Of a DNA stretch of 64,000 nt, positions 33,914 through 44,400 are shown one piece after another (positions within the stretch are counted from its first letter, which is position 1; every line of letters begins with the position of its first letter). The notes under the pieces are model-generated. The model was given only the letters and a program-made list of their open reading frames with translations, did not search any database and was not told the DNA's origin. The translations under genes and the position numbers were made by a program. The stretch covers positions 1-64,000 of IMG/VR virus record IMGVR_UViG_3300030102_007483; one strand, given 5' to 3'. The DNA is from a virus.

Positions 33914-36807
33914 TGAGTGTAGATACAAGCGCGGTGATGAAAAAGATTCTCGCAACCGCAAGCGCGAGACGATCATCTAGAAAAACCGAGTCGGATTCCG
34001 GTGAGAGCATCGATTGGCTTAGTAGGTGGTTGGATTCTATTGAGTTAGAAGCGGATATTTTGGGGAGCATTGCGACTCATGAACTCAAGTCGTACAAGGC
34101 TGCGATCGAGTTCCACACCAACGTGGCCGGTCTCCAGTTCAAGTATGAACAACTTGAGACTTCGACGAACGTCGAAAGGGCGAAGATCTATGCGGACATT
34201 CTAAAAGCGCAAATCGCAGCACAAAAAACGTACTATTCGAAGACCCGCGTTGCAGACACTAATATCACAGGAGCTTTTTTGAACTCTGTCGGGGACAGCG
34301 CGGACCCGGTAATTTTGTTAAATAAAGCAGCAGATGCGTTGAAGGCTGGAATGGCCATCAATAATCTCAGTGGTAAACCGAACATTTCTCCCACTGATCC
34401 TGCGTTTACCGCAACAATGCGGGCACTTCTGGAGGGTGCGAATAGGCACAACGGAAAAAAACTTGTTGTGTTTGGTCGAGATGGACTCGTCGATATAAGA
34501 GCGACACAAGCAAATATTAACGCTCGGAAAATGTCGGGTCCCGAGATGACAAATTTAGTCAACTCGATGAAGGCGTACAACGCAAAACGACTGCAAGAGA
34601 TTGGAATTGACGAAGGCTACGAGGAGGCGATTACACTTGCCGATAATCGATATCAGGCTGCTGTAGCTAAGCTCCGAAAGGATCCAAATGACGCTGAGGC
34701 TTTGAATGATCTTGAGGCCATCAATGAGCAGATTGAATCGGGCAAGATCCAATTTTTGGCTGATGCAAATCTCGTTAGTAAAGAAGAAGCCGAGAAAGAA
34801 CTTGAGATCATCGATCTTAGAATGGATGCGGCAACAGAGGCTCGCACCGCAGCGGCGTACGCAAAGAGTAAACTTGGTGGCGATGATCAGGATGAAGTCC
34901 GCGAAGGTTTAGCGAAGGGTGTGAGCAACTCTGCATTTCGGGCATGGGCGGCAGATCATGGTTTCGATCGACTTGGTTCTGTTGATTTCGACAAGGACGG
35001 TAAAGTAGATGTCGACACCTACAAAGAGGGTGGCGACGATGTTGCTGCTCTGTTGGCGTGGCAGAAACAATCTCTTCGAAAACCGGGCAACTATGGATTC
35101 CGTGCCGTCAACTCTGGCGAGATCTGGCGTGTCGAACTCAAGGACGGCACCGAGGTAACAGGGCACCGCTTGCGTCGTCATGCGGCAGACCCTAACGGGG
35201 CGATTCGCATTGTTACGGCTGAGGGTGCTCGACTGATTACTCCTGCAGAGGCATCACAGGCACAGATTCTTCAAAGACAAAAAACCGGGTTGAGTCGTAT
35301 CGATCGACGTGCTCGACGAATGTTCAAGAAGAATAAATTTAAGTACGAAAAGCTGGGGGCTACTGCTCGATTCCGTGCGGGTGAAATGGCGAAAGCCGAC
35401 TTAGCCCAGACCGAAAATCTTGAGTACATCGTCGATCCTGAAACGGGTCAAGGTATTACGAAGCGGGAGTTTGAGACTGCAAAGCAGAACGCTCGTACCA
35501 GTGCTTCTTTTATTTTTGAATCCGACGGGATGATGTACATTGTCGATCCTGCGACAGCAAAGGTTTACTCCGCAGATTTTGCTGGAAACAAGTTTACGGA
35601 ACTCACAGATGATCAAAGGGACGCGATACGGGACAAGATTCCTGTCGACGGTCAACGCATGTATTTCGGTGTAGGCAAGGATGGCAAGCCTGTAAAGCTT
35701 TTCCGTACGGCCGATATCGAGGCCCTTGTCAAAGGAGAGTTGGAGATAGACGGTGACTTTTCTGGCTTCGACTCTGATGAGTTCAATGCGTTGTTGGAGC
35801 AAGACACGACGTTGGCCGGGCTCGGTTTTGAGATGTCTCCTGATGTTCCCGCTACCCCTGTTTCTGGTACGACATCGAGATTGGCTGGTTTCAATATTGT
35901 TGAGCAGGAAGACACTCGACGTATATCGGATGAAGATGAAGTAAAAGCAAACGATGCTCTAGACTCATATTTGGTTTTGGCTCCGGTAGGCGAGGCTCCA
36001 ACTATTGATGATGGACAGGACGACAACGTGAGTGGTCCCGGAGCGGTGGGCGGCGATGTAACTGCTGAAATGATTAAGTCGTTGCTCGATCCCAATAGAA
36101 CACCGGAAGAAAAAGCTAAGTTGTCTGAGATTTACAACGAGCGGTTTCCGGACCTTTACAGGACGGCCTTCTTCAATCTGGATACTGAAAGCCTTGATTT
36201 CGATCCGACGGATCCCACGTTTGAGCCGCCTCCACCAAAGGAGGAGCCGGGGCTTCCTCCAGCAAAGGGTACTTTGATTGATGCTGAGCAAGTCGATGAG
36301 TTTACTGCTGAAGAGATGGGAGTTGCTCCAACAGAGACTGCTCCGGGTGCGACACCTCCAGTGGGTGATGTTGCTCCACTCCCTACTAAGGCGCGACCTT
36401 CGACGGTCGATACTTCTGCTCCCGGAGTTGGAAAGAAAACGCCGAAGTCTTTGAAGTCAGTACCTATGATTGACGTTGGCGCACTGCCAATGGACACAAG
36501 CACTGGCGGTAAGTCAAAGATTGTTCGATCAACTCAACCACCTTCACCGGACATTGATGCTGGGTCAATGTCTATGTTCAAGGGTATGAACCTGCAGGGG
36601 GTTTTTGGGGCGGGCAAACAAGAGGACAAAACGTCAACTGATGAGAAAGCAGAGTCATCAGATGACAAACCTGATAGCATTGATTCTCCATCCGTTCCCG
36701 GAACAGGAGGAATTTTCGGTGGCCTCAGAGATCGTCGAAAGAAGAAACGTGAAAAAGAAAAACCTGAAGCAGATACGAATTCTGATGATGATGAGGTACA
36801 ACTATGA
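33913..36807 (+). CDS. Putative internal virion (ejection) protein, 964 aa
   Basis: Mostly helical and charged. Residues 60-110 (ELKSYKAAIEFHTNVAGLQF) and 220-330 look like long coils. A single EF-hand-like loop (D-F-D-K-D-G-K-V-D) lies near 359. Pro-rich, acidic segments follow from 740, and the C-terminus is Lys-rich then acidic. The size, helicity and place next to the giant virion protein fit internal or ejected proteins of short-tailed phages. No catalytic motif was seen. Confidence 0.65.
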   Translation: MSVDTSAVMKKILATASARRSSRKTESDSGESIDWLSRWLDSIELEADILGSIATHELKSYKAAIEFHTNVAGLQFKYEQLETSTNVERAKIYADILKAQIAAQKTYYSKTRVADTNITGAFLNSVGDSADPVILLNKAADALKAGMAINNLSGKPNISPTDPAFTATMRALLEGANRHNGKKLVVFGRDGLVDIRATQANINARKMSGPEMTNLVNSMKAYNAKRLQEIGIDEGYEEAITLADNRYQAAVAKLRKDPNDAEALNDLEAINEQIESGKIQFLADANLVSKEEAEKELEIIDLRMDAATEARTAAAYAKSKLGGDDQDEVREGLAKGVSNSAFRAWAADHGFDRLGSVDFDKDGKVDVDTYKEGGDDVAALLAWQKQSLRKPGNYGFRAVNSGEIWRVELKDGTEVTGHRLRRHAADPNGAIRIVTAEGARLITPAEASQAQILQRQKTGLSRIDRRARRMFKKNKFKYEKLGATARFRAGEMAKADLAQTENLEYIVDPETGQGITKREFETAKQNARTSASFIFESDGMMYIVDPATAKVYSADFAGNKFTELTDDQRDAIRDKIPVDGQRMYFGVGKDGKPVKLFRTADIEALVKGELEIDGDFSGFDSDEFNALLEQDTTLAGLGFEMSPDVPATPVSGTTSRLAGFNIVEQEDTRRISDEDEVKANDALDSYLVLAPVGEAPTIDDGQDDNVSGPGAVGGDVTAEMIKSLLDPNRTPEEKAKLSEIYNERFPDLYRTAFFNLDTESLDFDPTDPTFEPPPPKEEPGLPPAKGTLIDAEQVDEFTAEEMGVAPTETAPGATPPVGDVAPLPTKARPSTVDTSAPGVGKKTPKSLKSVPMIDVGALPMDTSTGGKSKIVRSTQPPSPDIDAGSMSMFKGMNLQGVFGAGKQEDKTSTDEKAESSDDKPDSIDSPSVPGTGGIFGGLRDRRKKKREKEKPEADTNSDDDEVQL

Positions 36808-37067
36808 CTGACGAAGAAAAGGTTGCGTCGATTGAGATAAAACCGAGTGCGGAAAACATTAAGGTTGAAGGCTCACCCGTGGCTGAAAAGGCTCGAAGGG
36901 ATGCAAGACGAGCCCAACGACTGAAAAAATTGATGCCGGTAGTAAAGGCTATGAGAGGTAAATCGTCTGAATCAACGAAGACCGCTTCTTCTTCGGACGA
37001 TAATCAGCAGTTTTCTGATATGCAGATTGCTATGCAAAATGTCGCGAATGCGTTTAAGCCGAGGTAG
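36804..37067 (+). CDS. Small helical protein, 87 aa
   Basis: The ATG overlaps the upstream stop (ATGA). Charged and helical, with a basic segment (KARRDARRAQRLKKLMPVVK) and a Ser-rich stretch. It sits between two large virion-type genes and is probably assembled with them. No family recognised. Confidence 0.6.
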   Translation: MTDEEKVASIEIKPSAENIKVEGSPVAEKARRDARRAQRLKKLMPVVKAMRGKSSESTKTASSSDDNQQFSDMQIAMQNVANAFKPR

Positions 37068-37070
37068 TCC

Positions 37071-38465
37071 ATGCGAGTTTTTGGGCAGACGCCGAAACCT
37101 AAGGTTGTCAATAAACCGCCGCAGCCTGAGGTTGTTTCAGCACCTAAATCACCGGAGTCAAAGACCGAAGGCGCTAAGCCGAAGGAACAACCGACCTTGG
37201 ATGCGGATGCGGGTACGCCTGCTTCGGTAACTATCGAGCCGATTGTTGGAATAGATGACGCGGTTAAAGCTGCGGAGTCGGTCTCCTACGAAGACAAACT
37301 AAAAGTTATCGACAGCAAAATTGACAGACTGAGGGAGGTTGTGCGGTCGCAGGATGCTCAGCGAGAAAGGTTTGGTTCACCGATTCTTACAGCCACCATT
37401 GCTGAGCGAGAAGCCCAATCTTTAGATAAAGATCTTTTAGAATCACAAAGGCTGGACAATAAAGACAAACTTCGGAATCTTCTCAAAGAAAGGTCAGATT
37501 TGGTTCGCGCAAACGTTCCCGGAGCCTTGGCGGCTGGTATGGCCCCAATCACACCAATCCTGCCCGACACGAGTCCGGATATGTTAGCCGGTCCCGTTTA
37601 CAATCGTAGTCCTCAGCGCCAAGAGGAAAGGCTTCGAGAGGTAGAAAGTAATATATTCACGGCGGATAAAATGTATTCCAAGCCGTCGATGGAATTTTCG
37701 ACTATGGGGCCGAGAAGAAGACAAACAGTAATTACACCAAGAAGTTTTGACAAAGATGGTAAACTCAGAATTGGTGACCCGCAGACATACGCAGTAAGTC
37801 GTTTACGAGAAGGATTCCTTCAAGACTTTGGACTGCGCGGTAAACGAGGTGAAGTCGATTTACTGCCGGATATTATTGATCCTATGGCGGCAGGAGCCTA
37901 CACACTTCTAGATCGAATTCTAACACCTACGCTGGATACTATTACTGGTGGTCCTGTGAGAGGTTTGGCTGGAGTACCCTCGTTCAGTGGTCAGATGTTT
38001 CCCTCGACCCGGATGAATCCAGATCGATACATTGACCCCAATACGGGAGAAGAAACCTTTTTTGCGCAAGGCAAGCCGCTTTCACTGACAGAACAACCAA
38101 ATCGACAAGGTGGAATTATTCGTGCTCCTCGTTCGCCAAGAAAAACTCGAACCGGCAAAACGTTGACCCCTGAGTTAATGCTTCAAAATGCTCGGAAGGC
38201 TTTGGAGCTAAGGACTAATATGATTATCTCCGCCCAAGGCGCAATATCGGAATTAAGGGAAAAGCTACGGAATGATCAGGTTGCTACATTGGATCAGCCG
38301 AACGCTTACGCTTCGATTTCTGCGTTCGAGGATACCATCGAACAGTTATCGGCAGAAAGCGATCAATTGCGACGTATCATAGGTGTTAGTATCCCACGGT
38401 CTGAGGCGGCGGAGGAAATCGCTCCAATGTATGCAGGATCTGGAATCGTACCAACAGAAGACTAA
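37071..38465 (+). CDS. Putative structural protein, 464 aa
   Basis: The N-terminal 70 residues are Pro/Lys-rich and disordered. Helical segments follow (SYEDKLKVIDSKIDRLREVV near 85, and LRNLLKERSDLVRANVPG). The middle is Arg/Pro/Gly-rich (FSTMGPRRRQTVITP), and the C-terminal 100 residues are helical again. No family recognised. The position directly before the 2847-residue gene supports an internal virion role. Confidence 0.65.
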   Translation: MRVFGQTPKPKVVNKPPQPEVVSAPKSPESKTEGAKPKEQPTLDADAGTPASVTIEPIVGIDDAVKAAESVSYEDKLKVIDSKIDRLREVVRSQDAQRERFGSPILTATIAEREAQSLDKDLLESQRLDNKDKLRNLLKERSDLVRANVPGALAAGMAPITPILPDTSPDMLAGPVYNRSPQRQEERLREVESNIFTADKMYSKPSMEFSTMGPRRRQTVITPRSFDKDGKLRIGDPQTYAVSRLREGFLQDFGLRGKRGEVDLLPDIIDPMAAGAYTLLDRILTPTLDTITGGPVRGLAGVPSFSGQMFPSTRMNPDRYIDPNTGEETFFAQGKPLSLTEQPNRQGGIIRAPRSPRKTRTGKTLTPELMLQNARKALELRTNMIISAQGAISELREKLRNDQVATLDQPNAYASISAFEDTIEQLSAESDQLRRIIGVSIPRSEAAEEIAPMYAGSGIVPTED

Positions 38466-38477
38466 TCGGAGACACTG

Positions 38478-41400
38478 GTGGCAGAAACTCAAAAGCAGAT
38501 GGAGGATCGTTTAGCTCGACTGAAAGCCAGCGACCCCGGCGATATGACGATTGATCTCGATGACGCTCCTGTGGGGGACAAGAAGCCTGCAAAGAAAGGC
38601 ACTGATGTTGACGAAAAGCCACCAACCGAAGATGACAAACTAGGTAAGTTTGAAAAATTCCCTGAGTTCGAGGAGATGGACATTGATCTCCTCACAAAAG
38701 ACCTTCAAATGAAACGGCTCGGTATTCGGATTGCGAGTGAGGCAGAATCGACAAAGCGAATAAATCCAAAGCTTGCGGCAGAAAAGAAAGAAAAAAACGA
38801 ACCTATTCTCGCGTCGGACGAAATCCTCAAAGCGCATGCAGAGCTTGCGGGATTTACTGTCGAAGATTTCAAAAAGGCTGCCGAGTTTCAGGAAGCACCA
38901 ATCCAAAATTTTTTCCGAGATATTGGAGATCAGGGTCGACCTGTCCAAGAAGTATTTGATGCCTACAAAACACAAGAAAGTCTGTGGTCAAAAACACAGC
39001 AACAACGAAAAGTGTTGGCTAGAGGTGAAAAGGTTCGAATCAAAGGTATCGAACGAGTGGTTACGGGGGAAAAGAAATTGTCCCCTGAAAAAAGAAAGGA
39101 GACACTTCAAGTTCTCCTAGCGGCTAAAGACCCCCGATTGAAGAGCCGAATTTTTACGGGTGACGCCGACAGCGGTGAGGCTGAAGATGCAATCGCCAAG
39201 CCGGGTCAGGCTGGGTACGACCGTCTCACGATGCAGGCGAACAAGCTCATCAATAAAGAACTCGCAGATGACAAGGAGCAGGCAGAGATTTATCAGAGTC
39301 ACATTGCGGCTCTGGGGCCACCAACGACGGGCGCGATGATTCGTAACACTCTTGGTGAACGAAAGTTTCAAGAGATGGTAAATCAGATCTCCACTCATAA
39401 GCTCAACAAAATGGCTAAACGCCAAGGTGTTCAGAGAGGTACAGAAGCATATGAGGAATTGAGAGCTAAATCCAATCGTGACGCTCTGTACGAGGCCGCA
39501 CTTCTAAGGACCGTGAATAAATACTATCTCCCCGGATTCGTGCAGTACGATCAGATTGACCCCGGAAACGTGCGTGGCGCGGAAGACACCAAGGATAAGT
39601 GGTGGATCACGCAAGCCATGAAAAACGCTGCGGATGTACGGATTGAGGTCGTCGGCTTGGACCCTAAGGGTATTCCTGTCTATCGACTTACATCGCCTAC
39701 ATGGCATATTTTTGAGATGGCGGATTCGGTTCAGGCAGGTATTGCGGGTGCCATTGAGCGATTGTCCGACGATGAGAGAGATGAGAGCATCTTGACTGCG
39801 ATTCGAGAAGGATCCCTTGATGGTATTCGTAATCGACGAGACTTCTTGAAGGCGGCGCTGTCGAGTGAGGCTGCTGAGAACGGTGGTCTGGCTTCGTTTG
39901 CTATGGGGTCTGCGGGGCTTGTTGCTGCCATCCTCACTCCTGATCTCTTTATGGGCGCTGCCGCAGTCGCACGAACAACAAAAAGGGTTGCGCAAATCGC
40001 GTCGGAAACTGCTGGGTTCCGTCGAGCCGCACCGGCATTGGTTGAATCTCTGGGAGATGGAGCGACAAGCTACGCTAAAACCGAAGATGTGCTGGAGGCA
40101 GCAGAGGCTGCTGTTGCTAGAGGCGATTATGACTCGGCACTACTGATACTCGAAGAAGCTAAAACTATAGCTAAAAAAGGCGACGAGGCCCTGTCCAAGG
40201 CCCGTGGTGAGAATGTTGAGATTGCACGAGAAGTAGATCGATTGGATGTCGACATCGCTGCTCGCATGGGCAAAAAGGTGCCGGAAAGCACGTTTGCAGA
40301 GGGTAAGAGAGTCGCGTCAAAGATACCCGGATCCTTCGGAGAAACAGCCCAGAATGTTCATATGGGCGCTCGACGGGTCATGTTGAGGGGCGAGTCACTC
40401 GATCAATTTACAGGATTTCCTGAGCTTCTGAGCTTCGAGAAGATGATCGATTCGTTGAAAGAAAGTGTCGACATTCTCAAGTCAGGCGACCTTAAAAACG
40501 CGTTCAATGCCAAACTTCGAGAGATGGTTGCAAACCCTTTTCGTAATGCCGTCGATGAACTTTTGACCGAAACAGGCGTAGGCGTAGGAGATATAAATCG
40601 GAGTGTTGGCCTTAGACAACAATCTTTGGATTTGATGACATTCTTAAACAGTACAAAGAGTACTAGAATTCTACGAGATGACCCGCAGTTGTATCGATCA
40701 GAGGTCATTCGCATCGCAAAGAAAATTGATTTCGATGACGCAGATAAAGAAAAGGCCTTCTTCAACGCGCTCGAAAAACGATTCCCAGACCTTTTAGACG
40801 AAGCTAATAATATTGGTAAAACACTGTCTAAAGTTTCCATCGCAGAGGCTCGTCAGGCCACATCGAGAGGGATTGCTGCAATTAGGGGGAATCTTGAGTC
40901 TCGCGCAGCCTCATCGGCGTTTATTCGCGAACGTGTGGCCGAACAGGCCAAGGTGGCGGCTGAACCTCTTTTGATAAAGCTAACGGATCGATATGCCGAA
41001 GTTGGTCGAGATCGACTCTCGCCTCAAGCTCTGCAGATTCAAGACGCTATTTTGGACATCTACCCAAACATAGACTCATCAGAAATACGAAAGTTTACTC
41101 GTATGATGGATCAAGAGGCGAAGAAGTTTGCAGATTCTAAAAAAGGTAGAACTGTTGCAGACTTCTACGCGGAGAGATTTGGTGGTATCAAGAAGGGACT
41201 AGACGACGTTGCCGATGAAGTAAAGCCGAAGGACGTTAAACCGGAGACACAGAAGGATCCCACGATTGATGAGGTTACTCCAAAGGATGTTGCTCCGGAA
41301 CCACAACCAGCACCACCAGCACGAGACCTTTTGGATGATGTTGAGGCCGGAAATATTTCTAAGTTGCCGAAGGGGCTTCAGGATGCTCTACGTGGAATTG

Positions 41401-44400
41401 CTAACGACGCGAAGAAAAGAGGCGGGTTTTCAGGACCAATTCAGGGTGTAAAACCTCAGCAGGTTTTGCCTGAGGTTGAAGACGCGTTCGCCGATTTGAT
41501 GAATGCTGATCGACGCACCCAAGAAGTAAGGCCAGCAATACACGTTTTAAAATCATCCTCGCCGGGTTTGAGTGCCCGTACTTTATATAATCACGTCTCT
41601 AAGATGACACGCATGGACGAAGTGTGTGATTTTTTAGCCCGTCATGCGGAGCTTGATTCCACCAGACTGTTGGCTCAAAAAATACTGCCGAACCTACGTC
41701 GTGATCCGGGACAGTTTCGTGTCATCAGCGGTAAAGTCGATGACGTCGACCTTAGTGTGCGAGACGCTCATGGATTGTATTTTCCTAACACCCATAGAAT
41801 ATTTATACGTGGCGCACAAAAACCGGCAAGATTGGGCGATGAAATTCCGATCGAGACGGGTCTGACCGAAGAAACTCTTATTCATGAGTTGCTTCATGCA
41901 GCGACGGCAGTGTTCATCCAAAAAAACCCGAACGCTAAAGTTGTTCGAGATTTAGATCAACTTATTTCCGAAGTTCGAACTGGTTTGGGTGATTTGATCA
42001 AACAGATGACTGATGCGGGGCGAGGCAATCAACTCGGCTCGGTTTCCTTCTACTCCAATAACTTTGACTCCTATGTTGGTTCTGCGGATGAGTTTCTTGT
42101 CCGCGCAATGACAGATCCAAAGTTCCAACGACTTTTGAAGCTAATTAAAGTAACGCCTAGATTAAGTATCTGGAATAAGTTTACGCGCGCTGTGGCATCT
42201 ATTTTTGGTATTCGCAAAGAAGATGAAACAACCGCTCTGTCACAGGCGTTGATTGCCAGTGAAAGAGTTATACAGAAGTCAGTAAAATTTGATCAACGAC
42301 CTGCGTCAGATGCTGAACCCATCGTTAAGGTTCTTCGCCCTACACAAGGCACACCCGGAGTCGATGTAGGTGAACAAGTGGGCATGATCGATGAGTTTAG
42401 TGGCTTACCACTGTATGCAGAAAATGCATTACCCGACAGAATTAAACCGGATGTTTTTATCACATCGCCCAAACTACGAAATCGCCCAGAAAATGGAATC
42501 ACTCTGCAGACAGACAATCTTAGCGACCTTATTTCTCTGCGTGATTCGTTTACAGAAACATTTTCTGGTGTTCGAATTCCTAGATCAGATTCGGAGCAAG
42601 TTGTTCGTGTTTCAAACAGCTTCATTGACGTTGGTTTGAGGGGTAGAGGATTCGGCACCGACCTTTATCTGAGGGCATTGAAGTACGCACAAAATGAGGG
42701 AGTCGGTTTTGTAAGTGATGTCAGCCCAACGGGCGAAGCTCTTCGGGTTTATGCGAAATTGCGTTCGATGGGAGTTGGGTTTCGTCGATTACCCGTTCGT
42801 CTTGCAGACGGTAGTTTAGGGGAGGCCTCGTACATAGACGCTGTGTCTCTGGCTAAAGTTGATCTGGATGATCTGGCGGTAACTCATGGTCTGCAAAATC
42901 GCTCAAGTATGTTTGGTCCATATGATAGTTTCGAAACGATTCCATCGAAGGTCCTGTACTCAAAACTAGCCGACACATCGGATCCTTTGGTTGTTGAATT
43001 TTTGGAGAACGGGCAAGCAATCATTCGCGCTATTGGTGAGACTGCGAGTGTTGATGATTTTATTCGTGTTCTTGGTCGAATCTCACGCAGAGATCTTGAT
43101 GAAAAGGGCATGAATATTGTTACGGATTGGCTCAAAACTAGAGGTATTAATGTCGGTTTTCAGGGTGCAAAGTTTACATCTGCTAACCCTGCTGACATTG
43201 AAAGGGCTGAGTCTGAGTTTGCGTCCGCCTTTGCTGCCTACGTTGACTCTGGTAGGGCAACGGACCCCGAACTTGTAAAGCCTTTCAACACAGTTCGTGA
43301 GTGGGTTTCAGGTAAATATACTGCTCTTAGGAGTGCTGAAGCCGATGGAGCACCGTTTGAAATCGACGATCGTCTGACACTTCAACTCGACAAGATGATG
43401 CGGGTCCCTTCAAAGCGTGTCGGCATGCCGAACATCGTAGGCATGCTCAAAGACGCACTCATCAAACCAGATTTGGGTGGGACATCAGTTGATGTTTTGG
43501 AGGAGATTGCTCGAGAAAGTTTCCGCTTGGGTACACCGATCAAAAAGAAAGACCTTCAAGAGCAGTTTACCAAGGCCTTGAAAGCGTACAACGCGGGCCG
43601 TAAAGAAGAGGCCGTCATAAGGTTACCGGGCCCCGTATCTATACGTGGGTGGAACGCTAGTTCAAGCACTGGCGCTAAAGAGTTTACCCTCGATGAGCTT
43701 GCCGACATACAACAAAGCTTGGAAACTGCAAAGCGTTTGGAGCTTCAGGAGGCCAGAAAGCTTGGTATGCCGACTGCGGCACGAGCAATTGAAGAGAAGA
43801 ATCCATCAGAGTTGGTCGATCAGTGGGTCACACAGAACCCAGTACAGGGCGCGTTCCGGTTCATGTATTTGGGTGGTGACGCGTTCGCAGATATGAGGCT
43901 GCTGCCTCCAGTCGTCCGTGATGCAATCATGGCCGGTACCCGAGCAGTGCAGCAAGCCATCGGTGATGCGATTACTCTGGTTGCAGAAAAAGACATTGCT
44001 AAGTTGACCCAACTTTTGACTGGTGCTCCGAATGTTCAGTTTACAAAAGGTGGTCGATCAGCAATCAGTGCTGGCCACGATCACATGGCGGCTGTTTCAT
44101 TAAACTTAGGGCGGTACTTCGCATCCGTGAATCAAACGAACTTGGGCATTGTACGAAACTTTGTTCAAAGAGTAAGAGTGTTGGACTCCACTGCGAAGGC
44201 AGCAGCAGAACTAAGTGCGGAAGAATTGGGCAAGGTATCCGAAATCGTTAATGATCTGATATCTGGAGATAAGGCTTCACGTTTTGTCACTGAGGTTTTC
44301 AAAGCGGCTGGATTTACGGGTAGTCGCATCGAGCCAAAGTTCTTTACGGAACCAGCTACAGGCCTTGATCCCGGCGGTCTGCTTGAAATATTGATGTATT

